This document shows positions 18,353 to 28,208 of a DNA stretch of 64,000 nt, piece by piece. Location: NCBI GenBank assembly GCA_963772975.1, contig CAVYZH010000010.1, positions 310,001 through 374,000 on the forward strand, in the 5' to 3' direction. A program made the translations under genes and the position numbers. The DNA comes from AC-32 sp963772975 (GTDB lineage Bacteria > Actinomycetota > Thermoleophilia > Gaiellales > Gaiellaceae). Below the pieces are notes generated by a model. That model was not told the origin of the DNA, made no database searches, and was given only the letters and a program-made list of their open reading frames with translations. The first letter of the stretch is position 1, and each line of letters begins with the position of its first letter.

Positions 18353-19113
18353 GAGCCCTTGAGCCGTTCGAGGAACGGCGTCAGCAGGTCGATCGGCGCC
18401 GGGAAAACGATCGTGGTGGACTGCGAGGAGCCGAGCTCGACGAGCGTCTGCAGGTAGCGCAGCTGCAGGCCGATCGGGTGGTCCTCGATCACGAGCGCCG
18501 CGTCCTTCAGCCGCTCGGAGGCCTGGAACTCGCCCTCGGCCGCGATCACCTTGGCACGGCGCTCGCGCTCGGCCTCCGCCTGGCGGGCCATCGCGCGCTG
18601 CATGCCCTGCGGGATCTCGACGTCCTTGACCTCGACGATCGAGACCTTGATCCCCCAGGGCGCAGTCGCCTCGTCGATGATCTCCTGCAGGATCGCGTTG
18701 ATCTTGTCGCGCTCGGAGAGCAGCTCGTCGAGGAGGTGCTGGCCGAGCACCGATCGCAGCGTTGTCTGCGCGATCTGCGAGGTCGCGACCATGTAGTTCT
18801 CGACCTGGACGATCGCGTTCTTCGGCTCGACGATCCGGAAGTAGGCGACCGCGTTCACTCGCACGGGGACGTTGTCCTTGGTGATGACCTCCTGTGGCGG
18901 GATGTTCAGGGTGATCGTTCGCAGGTCGACCTTCACCATCCGGTCGACGATCGGGATCAGGATGAACAGACCTGGGCCCTTCGGCTCTGGGAGCAGCCGG
19001 CCGAGGCGGAAGATGATCCCGCGCTCGTATTCGCGCGCCACCTTGATCGCCGCGAACAGGAAGAGCACGACGAGGAAGAGCAGGATCGCGACGAGGATCA
19101 GAGCTGCGGCCAC
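18349..19113 (-). CDS. SPFH/stomatin-like membrane protein (slipin)
   Basis: A 254-residue slipin. An N-terminal hydrophobic segment (residues 1-22) anchors it in the membrane, and the SPFH/band-7 domain follows with REYERGIIFRLGR, NIPPQEVITKDNVPVRVNAV and the coiled coil AEAERERRAKVIAAEGEFQ. Such proteins form microdomain scaffolds and are usually found beside NfeD proteases, as here, ten bases downstream of the NfeD gene. It probably stabilises or recruits membrane proteins in cooperation with NfeD. Confidence 0.92.
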   Translation of the reverse strand: MAAALILVAILLFLVVLFLFAAIKVAREYERGIIFRLGRLLPEPKGPGLFILIPIVDRMVKVDLRTITLNIPPQEVITKDNVPVRVNAVAYFRIVEPKNAIVQVENYMVATSQIAQTTLRSVLGQHLLDELLSERDKINAILQEIIDEATAPWGIKVSIVEVKDVEIPQGMQRAMARQAEAERERRAKVIAAEGEFQASERLKDAALVIEDHPIGLQLRYLQTLVELGSSQSTTIVFPAPIDLLTPFLERLKGS

Positions 19114-19122
19114 GGCGTGATC

Positions 19123-20412
19123 CTACTCGGGGACCGGTTCGACGACGAGAGTTAGCTCGGGCCCGACGCTCGCGACGCGCACGCGCTGGCCGGGCCGCAG
19201 CGGCTCGTCGCCGGCGGGCCGCGCGCGCCAGAGCTCGCCGTGGACGAAGACCAGGTCGTCGCGGCGGGCCTCGCCGAGCTCACCGACCATCGTCTGCGGC
19301 CCGACCGTGACCGGGCTACGACGCACCTGTACCGCCTTCGTCAGCGCGAACACCCAGATCGCGCCCAGCCCGAGCGCGAAGGCGGTCAGCAACGGCGTGT
19401 TGACGTGGTTGTAGGGCGAGGGGGCGTTGTGGAAGAGCAGCAGTGACCCCACGACGAGGCTGATCAAGCCCGCCACCGTGAGCGCGCCGTGCGTGACAAC
19501 GTGCGCGTCGATCACCAGCAGCCCGACGCCGAGGAGCAGGAGGGCGAAGCCGGCCCAGCTGATCGGGAGCACCGAGAAGCCGAACAGCGCGAGCAGCAGC
19601 GAGACCGCCCCGAGCGCGCCGGGCAGAACTACGCCCGGGTGGAAGATCTCGAAGCCGATCCCCGCGATCCCGGCGAGGAAGAGCAGGGGGATCAGGTTCG
19701 GGTCGATCAGCGTGTTCAGCAGGCTGGTGAAGAAGCCGGGGCTGACCTCGTCGATTTGCGCGCCGGCGGTGTGCAGGACGTAGTGCTTGCCGGCCGTCTT
19801 GTGGCCGTCGATCTTGTTCAGCAAAGTCGGCAGCGTCGGGGCGAGCACGTCGACGACGTTCATCCGTTTCGCCTGCTCCTCGTCGAGGTTGGACGCCTTG
19901 CGCACCGCATCCGCGGCCCAGGCGGCGTTGCGGTGGTGGAACTTCATCAGGCTCGTGAGCGAGGCGACGGCATCGTTGATCACCTTGCGCCGCAGGTCGG
20001 AGCCGAGGTTCTGGCCGCTCGAGTCGATCGGCGTCGAGGAGCCGATGTTGGTTGCCGGCGCCATCGCGGCGACGTCGGCCGCCTCCGTGATCCAGACCCC
20101 GGCCGAGGCCGAGCGGGCGCCGCTCGGCGAGACGTAGACGATCACCGGAATCGTCAGGCCGATCTCCTTCTTGACGATCTTGCGCATCGACTCGGAGAGG
20201 CCGCCCGGCGTGTCGATCAGGACGACGGCCGCGTCGTAGTGGTCATCCTGCGCGCGCTGGAGTTGGTGGTCGAGATAGCTGGAGGTGACCGGGTTGACCT
20301 CGAGCTCGTAGTGGATCGCGAGCACGCGCGGGTGCGCTGCGGAGGCCAGGGCGGGAACGGCGAGGGCAACGACCACTGAGGCCAGGAACCCCCGGATGAA
20401 GGGCCGTTTCAC
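19123..20412 (-). CDS. NfeD-type membrane serine protease (ClpP-class)
   Basis: A 429-residue long-form NfeD. A signal peptide (VKRPFIRGFLASVVVALAV) is followed by a ClpP-like domain with LIDTPGGL and SPSGARSASAGVWI, which includes the nucleophilic Ser, then four or five membrane segments and a C-terminal OB-fold ending ELTLVVEPVPE. Family members cut slipin-type proteins. The open frame continues far upstream but the GTG at 20412 gives the signal peptide and is the only sensible start. It is divergent from the amidase gene; the 81-base gap must hold both promoters. Confidence 0.92.
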   Translation of the reverse strand: MKRPFIRGFLASVVVALAVPALASAAHPRVLAIHYELEVNPVTSSYLDHQLQRAQDDHYDAAVVLIDTPGGLSESMRKIVKKEIGLTIPVIVYVSPSGARSASAGVWITEAADVAAMAPATNIGSSTPIDSSGQNLGSDLRRKVINDAVASLTSLMKFHHRNAAWAADAVRKASNLDEEQAKRMNVVDVLAPTLPTLLNKIDGHKTAGKHYVLHTAGAQIDEVSPGFFTSLLNTLIDPNLIPLLFLAGIAGIGFEIFHPGVVLPGALGAVSLLLALFGFSVLPISWAGFALLLLGVGLLVIDAHVVTHGALTVAGLISLVVGSLLLFHNAPSPYNHVNTPLLTAFALGLGAIWVFALTKAVQVRRSPVTVGPQTMVGELGEARRDDLVFVHGELWRARPAGDEPLRPGQRVRVASVGPELTLVVEPVPE

Positions 20413-20493
20413 GCTTGTAAAGATTCTACCGACGAGCAGCGGTTTTCCTTGCGGGCGAGGAAGGTGTCTGCTTCTCTCGAAGCGGTCCGTTCG

Positions 20494-22548
20494 ATGAAGA
20501 TGCCGCTTGCCGTCGCAGCAGTCCTCGCCGCCGCGTTTCCCGGCACCGCGCTCGGGGCCGGGCTCGTGCAGCAGCGAGACCTCCAGCCGGAGGCTGGCGC
20601 TCGCACGGTCGCCACTCGGAACTTCGAGCTGGTCGGCCTGCACTGGCGCGGGCCTGGCCGCGTCGAGTACCGCACGCGCAGCCTGGGCGGCCACTGGAGC
20701 CGCTGGCGGCTCTCGAGCGAGGAGGACGCGCTGCCCGATCGCGGCAGCCGGGAGTGGCGAGCGATGCACGGCTGGCACGTGGGCGAGCCGCAGTGGACGG
20801 GCGCGTCGAATGCGATCCAGTACCGCTCGCTCGGCCGCGTCTCCCGCATGCGCGCCTTCCTCGTCCGCAGCCCACGCCTCGCGGTGGGCGCCAAGCGCTC
20901 CGAGCTGGCGGGCGCGCCGCCGATCATCACGCGCACCGACTGGCACGCCAACGAGTCGATCCGCCGTGCGGGGCCGTACTACGCGGACGGAATCCACCTC
21001 GCGATCGTTCACCACACGGCCGGTTCGAACTCGTACTCGAAGTCCCAGTCGGCTTCGATCGTGCGGGCGATCGAGCTCTACCACGTCCAGGGCAACGGCT
21101 GGAACGACATCGGCTACAACTTCCTGGTCGACAAGTACGGCCAGATCTTCGAGGGCCGCTACGGCGGGATCACCCGGCCGGTGATCGGCGCCCACGCCCA
21201 GGGGTTCAACAGCGGCTCGGTCGGGATCTCGCTGATCGGCGACTACTCCTCGACCTCGATCACGCCGGCCGCACGAGCAGCGCTCGTCTCGCTGATCGCC
21301 TGGCGGCTCGACCTGTCGCACATCGACCCACTCTCGAAGGTGGTGCGCGTCTCCGCCGGGAACCCGCGCTACGCGGCGGGCACCGCAATCACGCTGAACG
21401 CGATCTCCGCCCACCGCGACGTCTACCCGACCAGCTGTCCCGGCGCCAGCCTGTACGCGCAGCTGCCCTCGCTGCGCACCGAGGTCTCGAAGACCGGGCT
21501 GCCGAAGCTCTACGCGCCGGCCGTGGTCGGCACGCTGGGCGGGCCGGTCCGCTTCGCCGCGCGCCTCTCGAACGCCGTGGCCTGGACGGTGACGGTGCGA
21601 GACGACGCTGGCGTGACCGTGGCGAGCGGCACGGGCACCGGCACGAAGGTCGACTGGACCTGGGATGCGACCACCGCCACCGAGAAGCACTACGCGTGGT
21701 CGATCACCGCGGCGCAGCTGCGCCCGGCGACTGGCTCGATCGGCGGCGCGTCGGTGCCGCTCGCGCTGCAGAAGCTGAAGCTTGCACCGGCGATCGTCTC
21801 GCCGAACGGCGACGGCCGGGGCGACGAGGCCAAGGTCACCTACGTGCTCTCGGCGGCGGCGACCGTCACTGCCAGCGTGACCGACTCGCTCGACCAGCCG
21901 GTGGCGACGGTGTTCAGCGGCACCCGCGCCGCTGGCAAGCAGGAGCTGACCTGGGCGCCGGACGCGATTCCCGACGGCTGGTACCGGCTGACGCTGGCCG
22001 CGGTCGCCGGGGCGAAGCACGTGCAGATCTCGACGCGCTTCTGGGTCGACCGGACGCTTGCTGCGACGACCGCGAGCGCACCGGCGTTCTCGCCACGGTT
22101 GAAGCCACTCGGGCTGAGCTTCACCCTCGTCAACCAGGCTCATGTCGAGGCGCGCGTGCTGCACGGCTCGGCGGTCGCGACCACGCTGCTCGAGTCCGAC
22201 CTCGCTCCCGGCACGCAGAAGCTGAGCTGGGATGGGAGCGGGCTGCCCGACGGCCGCTACGTCGTGGAGGTCGCCGCGACCGACTCGCTGCTGACGATCA
22301 TTCAGCGCGTCGCCGTCCAGATCGACCGCAGGGCGCCGACGCTTCGGCTCGTCTCGCTTCCGTCAGCGATCCTCCGCGTCTCCGAGCCGGGAACGCTGGT
22401 CGTGGCCGTAAACGGGCGCTGGCGGAGACTGGCCGTCAGGAAGGCTGGCCTGGTGCGCGTGCCGCACCGGGGCACGGTCAGCGGGCTGACCGCGTTCGAG
22501 CTCGACAGGGCCGGCAACAAGAGCCGAGTCGTCAGCGGTCGCCGCTGA
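20494..22548 (+). CDS. Secreted N-acetylmuramoyl-L-alanine amidase (PGRP domain) with FlgD-like repeats
   Basis: A 684-residue exported protein. The signal peptide is MKMPLAVAAVLAAAFPGTAL. A PGRP/amidase_2 domain spans about residues 145-330: the zinc ligands appear to be the His in IVHHTAGS and the His and Cys in SAHRDVYPTSCPG. The C-terminal half contains FlgD-type Ig modules, for example APAIVSPNGDGRGDEAKV and PDGWYRLTLA. It should cleave the amide bond between muramic acid and L-Ala in the cell wall. A TTG at 20449 would add 15 residues; the ATG at 20494 is preferred since it begins the signal peptide. Confidence 0.9.
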   Translation: MKMPLAVAAVLAAAFPGTALGAGLVQQRDLQPEAGARTVATRNFELVGLHWRGPGRVEYRTRSLGGHWSRWRLSSEEDALPDRGSREWRAMHGWHVGEPQWTGASNAIQYRSLGRVSRMRAFLVRSPRLAVGAKRSELAGAPPIITRTDWHANESIRRAGPYYADGIHLAIVHHTAGSNSYSKSQSASIVRAIELYHVQGNGWNDIGYNFLVDKYGQIFEGRYGGITRPVIGAHAQGFNSGSVGISLIGDYSSTSITPAARAALVSLIAWRLDLSHIDPLSKVVRVSAGNPRYAAGTAITLNAISAHRDVYPTSCPGASLYAQLPSLRTEVSKTGLPKLYAPAVVGTLGGPVRFAARLSNAVAWTVTVRDDAGVTVASGTGTGTKVDWTWDATTATEKHYAWSITAAQLRPATGSIGGASVPLALQKLKLAPAIVSPNGDGRGDEAKVTYVLSAAATVTASVTDSLDQPVATVFSGTRAAGKQELTWAPDAIPDGWYRLTLAAVAGAKHVQISTRFWVDRTLAATTASAPAFSPRLKPLGLSFTLVNQAHVEARVLHGSAVATTLLESDLAPGTQKLSWDGSGLPDGRYVVEVAATDSLLTIIQRVAVQIDRRAPTLRLVSLPSAILRVSEPGTLVVAVNGRWRRLAVRKAGLVRVPHRGTVSGLTAFELDRAGNKSRVVSGRR

Positions 22549-23113
22549 GCCAGGCGTCATAGCGGCGCTCGAGCCGCTCGAGGAGCTCGGCGAGCAACTC
22601 GGCCCGGTCGAGCTCGCGGCCGGTCTCGACTAGCAGCGAGGTGGCGGGACTGTCGACCTCCTGCGGCAGGTCCTCGGCCGTGATGTTGACGTTGACGCCG
22701 ATCCCGAGCACGACGCGCTCCTCGCGAGCCTCGGCCAGGACTCCTGCCAGCTTGCGGCCGTCGACGAGCACGTCGTTCGGAAACTTGAGCTCGGGCTCGA
22801 GCCCGGTCAGCGCACCGACTGCTTCCGCGCAGGCATTGGCCGCCACGCCCGTTAGCTCGGGCAGACGCTCAGACGCGATCGCCGGCCGCAGCTGCAGCGA
22901 GCAGAGCAGGCTCGTCCCGGCGGGCGCCAGCCAGCGCCGGCCGAGCCGCCCGCGCCCGGCCGTCTGCTCGTCCGCGGCGACCAGCGCTCCCTCCGGCGCC
23001 TCGGGTGGCAGCAGTAGCTGCGTCGAAGGCGTCGAGGCGACGTACTCGTAGGGCCGGCCGAAGCGGCCGCGCAGCCTCGGTTCGACGGCCTCCGGCGACA
23101 GTGAGTCGGTCAT
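22532..23113 (-). CDS. birA: Biotin-[acetyl-CoA-carboxylase] ligase
   Basis: A 193-residue monofunctional biotin protein ligase without the N-terminal DNA-binding domain of E. coli BirA. The motif GRGRLGRRW binds biotinyl-AMP, and FPNDVLVDGRKLAGVLAE carries the catalytic Lys. It biotinylates the AccB/AccA3-type carrier protein, linking it to the accD-accA and fab genes in this window. The ATG at 23113 starts MTDSLSPEAVEP; it is divergent from the sigma-factor gene, whose first ATG overlaps this start. It overlaps the convergent amidase gene by 17 bases. Confidence 0.93.
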   Translation of the reverse strand: MTDSLSPEAVEPRLRGRFGRPYEYVASTPSTQLLLPPEAPEGALVAADEQTAGRGRLGRRWLAPAGTSLLCSLQLRPAIASERLPELTGVAANACAEAVGALTGLEPELKFPNDVLVDGRKLAGVLAEAREERVVLGIGVNVNITAEDLPQEVDSPATSLLVETGRELDRAELLAELLERLERRYDAWLSGDR

Positions 23114-23120
23114 GGCGAAA

Positions 23121-23126
23121 TACACT
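23121..23126 (+). promoter_or_regulatory. -10 box of a probably leaderless sigma-factor gene
   Basis: TACACT fits the actinobacterial TANNNT -10 box and lies ten bases before the GTG at 23136. Transcription would begin at or within three bases of that GTG, giving a leaderless mRNA. No good -35 box is visible, which is common for such promoters. Confidence 0.45.
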
Positions 23127-23135
23127 ACGACGGCC

Positions 23136-23750
23136 GTGCAACCTCCTCTGCGCAAGCGCCGTCAGATTCGGCAGGACCCGCGGCCCGAGCGGCCGCTCGT
23201 CTACGAGAGGCTCAGTGATCCGATCCTGGTCAAGCGCGCAAAGGACGGCGACGCGAAGGCGCTCGCAACGCTCGTCGAGCGGCATGCTCCGCGAGTCGAG
23301 AAGCTGGCCGCGCATGTGCTCGCCGACCCGGAGGACGCCCGCGACGCCGCGCAGGAGGCACTGGCCAAGCTCTGCGTCCGGCTGCGGCAGTTCCGCGGCG
23401 ACTCGCAGTTCGCGACCTGGCTGCACCGGCTGGTGGTCAACACGTGCCTCGACGTGGGCGACCGGCAGCGCGGCCGCCGCTGCGAGCCGCTGCACGAGGA
23501 CGAGCGCGTCGCCGCCGACGCCGATCCCGCCCGCGAGGTGGCGCTCTCCGAGCTGCGCCACGAGCTTCGACACGAGCTGGCCGGGCTGTCGCAGGAACAG
23601 GCGAGCGTGGTCGTGCTGAAGGACGCACTCGGCTTCTCGTTCGCGGAGATCTCGGCCCGCTCGGGGATGCCGGTCGGGACGGCGAAGTGCTACGCGCACC
23701 GAGCCCGCGCCGGACTGCGCGCACGACTGACGGACGAGCACGCGGCGTGA
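23136..23750 (+). CDS. ECF-type RNA polymerase sigma factor
   Basis: A sigma-70 family protein of 204 residues. Region 2 has DPEDARDAAQEALAKLCVRL followed by the WLHRLVVNTCLD segment, and region 4 has QEQASVVVLKDALGFSFAEI with the helix-turn-helix MPVGTAKCYAHRARAGLR. No anti-sigma gene is beside it. A start at ATG 23112 would overlap the birA ATG on the other strand, so the GTG at 23136 is preferred, behind a TACACT -10 box. It is 100 bases upstream of the fab operon, with a strong hairpin between, so any control of fab genes is unproven. Confidence 0.85.
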   Translation: MQPPLRKRRQIRQDPRPERPLVYERLSDPILVKRAKDGDAKALATLVERHAPRVEKLAAHVLADPEDARDAAQEALAKLCVRLRQFRGDSQFATWLHRLVVNTCLDVGDRQRGRRCEPLHEDERVAADADPAREVALSELRHELRHELAGLSQEQASVVVLKDALGFSFAEISARSGMPVGTAKCYAHRARAGLRARLTDEHAA

Positions 23751-23775
23751 GGCGTCGCTTGCGATGCCGACCTCA

Positions 23776-23802
23776 GGACGCGTGGGCTTTGCCCATGCGT
23801 CC
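23776..23802 (+). terminator. Strong stem-loop after the sigma-factor gene
   Basis: GGACGCGTGGGC pairs with GCCCATGCGTCC around a TTT loop, giving a 12-base stem with one G-T mismatch. It lies 26 bases after the sigma-factor stop and about 50 bases before fabZ. There is no T run, so it could be a factor-assisted terminator or a processing site. Confidence 0.55.
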
Positions 23803-23850
23803 GTCTGAAATGACCGGTCGACCCGACGGGTCCAGGAAGCTGCGGCTGCC

Positions 23851-24279
23851 ATGAACCTCGGCCGCGAGCAGATCGAGGCGATCCTGCCTCACCGGGAGCC
23901 GTTCCTCCTGATCGACGAGGTGCTCGAGCTCGAGCCCGGCGAGCGCGTGGTCGCGCGCAAGACGGTCCGCGCCGACGAGTGGTATCTCGCCGGCCACTTC
24001 CCCGGCCGGCCGGTGATGCCCGGTGTGCTGATCATCGAGGGGATGGCCCAGACCGGCGCCGTGGCCGTTCTCTCGCAGGAGGAGAACCGCGGCCGGCTCG
24101 CGCTCTTCGCGGGGATCGACGATGTGCGCTTCAAGCGGATCGTCGAGCCGGGGGACGAGCTCGTCTACGAGTGCAGGCTCGAGACCGTGCGCGGGCCGAT
24201 CGGCAAGGGCAAGGCGACGGCGCACGTCGGCGACCAGCTCGCGGCGCGCGGGACACTGACCTTCGCGGTGGAGCGATGA
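23851..24279 (+). CDS. fabZ: 3-hydroxyacyl-[ACP] dehydratase FabZ
   Basis: A 142-residue hot-dog fold dehydratase. The active-site helix HFPGRPVMPGVLIIEGMAQ carries the catalytic His and the Glu, and LPHREPFLLIDEVLEL is the typical opening. FabZ removes water from 3-hydroxyacyl-ACP during fatty-acid elongation. It is the first gene of a fabZ-fabH-fabD-fabG-fabF operon; its stop overlaps the fabH ATG as ATGA, so the two are translationally coupled. Confidence 0.95.
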   Translation: MNLGREQIEAILPHREPFLLIDEVLELEPGERVVARKTVRADEWYLAGHFPGRPVMPGVLIIEGMAQTGAVAVLSQEENRGRLALFAGIDDVRFKRIVEPGDELVYECRLETVRGPIGKGKATAHVGDQLAARGTLTFAVER

Positions 24280-25289
24280 TCGGGAGCGCCAACGGCGTCG
24301 CGATCTCGATCACCGGGCTCGGCTCGTACGTGCCCGAGCGCGTGCTGACCAATGACGACCTCTCGACGATGATGGACACGAACGACGAGTGGATCCGGGA
24401 GCGCACCGGCATCCGCGAGCGCCGCATCGCCGAGCCCGAGCAGGCGCTCTCGGATCTCTGCCTCCCGGCCGCGCGCGATGCGCTCGCCGATGCCGGCCTC
24501 GAGGGCTCGGAGATCGACCTGATCATCGTCGCCACCGTCACGCCCGACATGGCGTTTCCCTCGACGGCCGCGATCCTGGCCGACCAGCTTGGCGCGGACT
24601 CAGCCGCCGCGTACGACCTCTCGGCCGGCTGCACCGGCTTCATGTACGCGGTCGCGCAGGGCTACGGGATGCTCGCCGGCGGCCTCGCGCACAAGGCACT
24701 GATCGTCGGCGGCGACGTGCTCTCGAAGATCCTGGACTGGAGCGACCGCTCGACCGCCGTGCTGTTCGGCGACGGCGCGGGCGCCGTCGTGCTCGAGCGG
24801 GTCGCCGACGGCGGCTTCCTCGGCTTCGAGCTCGGCGCCGACGGCTCGGGCGGGCCGCAGCTCTACCTGCCCGCCGGCGGCTCGCGCACGCCCGCGAGCG
24901 CCGAGTCGGTCGAGGAGCGGCTGCACTTCGTGCAGATGAACGGCCGCGAGGTGTTCAAGTTCGCCACGCGCGTGCTCGTCAGCTCCGCGGAGGCCGTGCT
25001 GACCGAGTGCGGGCGCACTATCGAAGACGTCGACGTCTACGTTCCGCATCAGGCGAACGTGCGCATCATCGAACATGCGCGGCAGAAGCTCGGGATTCCG
25101 GAGGAGAAGACAGTGGTGGATGTCGACCGCTACGGCAACACCTCGTCGGGCTCGATCCCGCTTGCGCTGTCGGATGCGAAGGCCGACGGCAGGCTTCGTG
25201 CGGGGCAGCTCGTATTGATGACCGGAATGGGTGCCGGCCTCACCTGGGGCTCGGGTTTGATCGAATGGACGGCAGGAGGAGAGGGATGA
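24276..25289 (+). CDS. fabH: 3-oxoacyl-[ACP] synthase III FabH
   Basis: A 337-residue KAS III. The catalytic triad is visible: Cys in DLSAGCTGFMYA, His in YVPHQANVRII and Asn in DRYGNTSSGS. It condenses a starter acyl-CoA with malonyl-ACP, setting chain type. The frame is open upstream within fabZ, but the ATG at 24276 gives the normal N-terminus and an ATGA overlap with fabZ. The stop overlaps fabD in the same way. Confidence 0.95.
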   Translation: MIGSANGVAISITGLGSYVPERVLTNDDLSTMMDTNDEWIRERTGIRERRIAEPEQALSDLCLPAARDALADAGLEGSEIDLIIVATVTPDMAFPSTAAILADQLGADSAAAYDLSAGCTGFMYAVAQGYGMLAGGLAHKALIVGGDVLSKILDWSDRSTAVLFGDGAGAVVLERVADGGFLGFELGADGSGGPQLYLPAGGSRTPASAESVEERLHFVQMNGREVFKFATRVLVSSAEAVLTECGRTIEDVDVYVPHQANVRIIEHARQKLGIPEEKTVVDVDRYGNTSSGSIPLALSDAKADGRLRAGQLVLMTGMGAGLTWGSGLIEWTAGGEG

Positions 25290-26218
25290 GCACGCCAAAG
25301 ATCGCATTTTGCTTCCCCGGCCAGGGGTCGCTGGAGGCAGGCATGGGCAAGGAGATCGCCCTCGCCGTGCCGGCGGCGATGGAGGTCTACGAGCGCGCGA
25401 GCGAGGCCTCGGGCCTCGACCTCGTGCGCCTGTGCTTCGAGGCCCCGGAGGAGGAGCTCGTGCACACCGAGGTGCAGCAGCCTGCACTCGTCGCCACCAG
25501 CCTGGCCGTGCTCGCCGCGCTGCGCGAGAGCGGCTTCGAGCCGGACGTGGTCGTCGGCCACTCCGTCGGCGAGTTCGCCGCGCTCGCCGCCTCGCAGGCG
25601 CTCTCGAACGACGACGCGATCAGGCTCGTCCGCGCGCGCGGTCTGGCAATGGCCGAGGCAGCCCGCGAGAACCCCGGCTCGATGGCGGCGATCCTCGGAC
25701 TCGCCGACGAGGTGGTCGAGGCGCTCTGCGCCCGCATCGCCAACGTGTGGCCGGCGAACTACAACTGCCCCGGCCAGATCGTGATCTCCGGGCAGAGCCC
25801 GTCCGTGGACGAGTGCTGCAGCGAGGCGGAGCGCGAAGGCGCTCGGCGCACGGTCAAGCTCCGCGTCTCGGGCGCGTTCCACAGCCCGCTCGTCGCCCGC
25901 GCTGCCGAGCACCTGCGCCCGGCGCTCGAGCGCGCCAAGTTCTCCGACCCGATCGCGCCGTTCATGTCCACGGTCACCGCCAAGATCGAGCCCGCGCAGA
26001 GGATGGCCGCGCTGCTCGTCGAGCAGCTGACCGCGCCGGTCAAGTTCACGCAGGCCGCGCGCGAGCTGATGCGGCAGGGCGTGAAGGTCTTCGTCGAGGT
26101 CGGGCCGGGCAACGTCCTGACCGGTTTACTGAAGAGGATCGACCGCAGCGTGAAGGCGATCCCGGTCGGCGACCTCGCCTCGCTCGAGAAGTTGCGGGAG
26201 ACCATCGAAACTGCCTGA
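25286..26218 (+). CDS. fabD: Malonyl-CoA:ACP transacylase FabD
   Basis: A 310-residue malonyl transferase. It begins KIAFCFPGQGSLEAGMG, carries the nucleophile in VVGHSVGEFAAL and the active-site His in GAFHSPLV, and ends with the VEVGPGNVLTGLLKRI segment. It moves malonyl groups from CoA to ACP for FabH and FabF. A strong purine-rich RBS (GGCAGGAGGAG) lies before the ATG at 25286. The stop lies inside the beginning of fabG. Confidence 0.95.
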   Translation: MSTPKIAFCFPGQGSLEAGMGKEIALAVPAAMEVYERASEASGLDLVRLCFEAPEEELVHTEVQQPALVATSLAVLAALRESGFEPDVVVGHSVGEFAALAASQALSNDDAIRLVRARGLAMAEAARENPGSMAAILGLADEVVEALCARIANVWPANYNCPGQIVISGQSPSVDECCSEAEREGARRTVKLRVSGAFHSPLVARAAEHLRPALERAKFSDPIAPFMSTVTAKIEPAQRMAALLVEQLTAPVKFTQAARELMRQGVKVFVEVGPGNVLTGLLKRIDRSVKAIPVGDLASLEKLRETIETA

Positions 26219-26942
26219 CGGCTTCTGCTCGCTCGAAGGCAAGACGGCCCTCGTCACCGGCGGCTCGCGCGGGATCGGCCGGGCGATCGCGCTCGAGCTT
26301 GCACGGGCGGGGGCCGAGGTCGTCGTCGGCTGCCGCTCCGGTGCAGACGAGGCCGAGGCGGTGGCCAGGGAGGCCGGCGGCCGCGTCATCCAGGCCGATG
26401 TCTCCGACCCTGACGAGGCCAGGCGCCTCGTCGAGGAGGCCGGCGACCTCGACATCCTGGTCAACAACGCGGGCCTGACCCGCGACGGGTTGCTGGCGCG
26501 GATGTCCGACGAGGACTGGCGCGAAGTGATCGAGACGAACCTCTCCTCGGTCTTCTACACCTGCCGTGCGGTGACGCGCGGGATGATGAAGAAGCGCGCC
26601 GGCTCGATTGTGAACATCTCCTCGATCGTCGGAGTGCACGGCAACTGGGGCCAGACGAACTACGGCGCCTCGAAGGCCGGGATCATCGGCTTCACCAAGT
26701 CGCTGGCCCGCGAGCTCGGCAGCCGCGGCGTGCGCGCCAACGTGGTCGCGCCCGGCTACGTGAACACGCGCCTGACCGACGTGCTGCCCGAGGAGGCGCA
26801 GCAGGCGATGCTGGCCAACACGCCGCTCGGCCGTCTCGGCGAGCCGGAGGACATTGCCGGGGCGGTACGCTTCCTCTGCTCCGACGAGGCCGCCTTCATC
26901 ACGGGCGAAGTGCTGCTCGTCGACGGCGGGCTAGGGATGTAG
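26211..26942 (+). CDS. fabG: 3-oxoacyl-[ACP] reductase FabG
   Basis: A 243-residue SDR reductase. It has the NADPH motif TGGSRGIG, the NNAG segment LVNNAGLTRDG, the Ser of NISSIVG, and the YGASK active-site pair, and ends ITGEVLLVDGGLGM. The first ATG/GTG in frame is the GTG at 26361, which would remove the cofactor-binding motif, so translation must start earlier. The only candidate is CTG at 26211, ten bases after GCGGGAG and overlapping the fabD stop by eight bases; the resulting length matches FabG. It reduces 3-oxoacyl-ACP. Confidence 0.92.
   Translation: MPDGFCSLEGKTALVTGGSRGIGRAIALELARAGAEVVVGCRSGADEAEAVAREAGGRVIQADVSDPDEARRLVEEAGDLDILVNNAGLTRDGLLARMSDEDWREVIETNLSSVFYTCRAVTRGMMKKRAGSIVNISSIVGVHGNWGQTNYGASKAGIIGFTKSLARELGSRGVRANVVAPGYVNTRLTDVLPEEAQQAMLANTPLGRLGEPEDIAGAVRFLCSDEAAFITGEVLLVDGGLGM

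Positions 26943-28204
<1,262 letters not shown>

Positions 28205-28208
<4 letters not shown>

Noticed and set aside
20412..22164. A long N-terminal extension of the NfeD frame.
   Set aside because: It would be antisense to the amidase gene; the GTG at 20412 starts a signal peptide.
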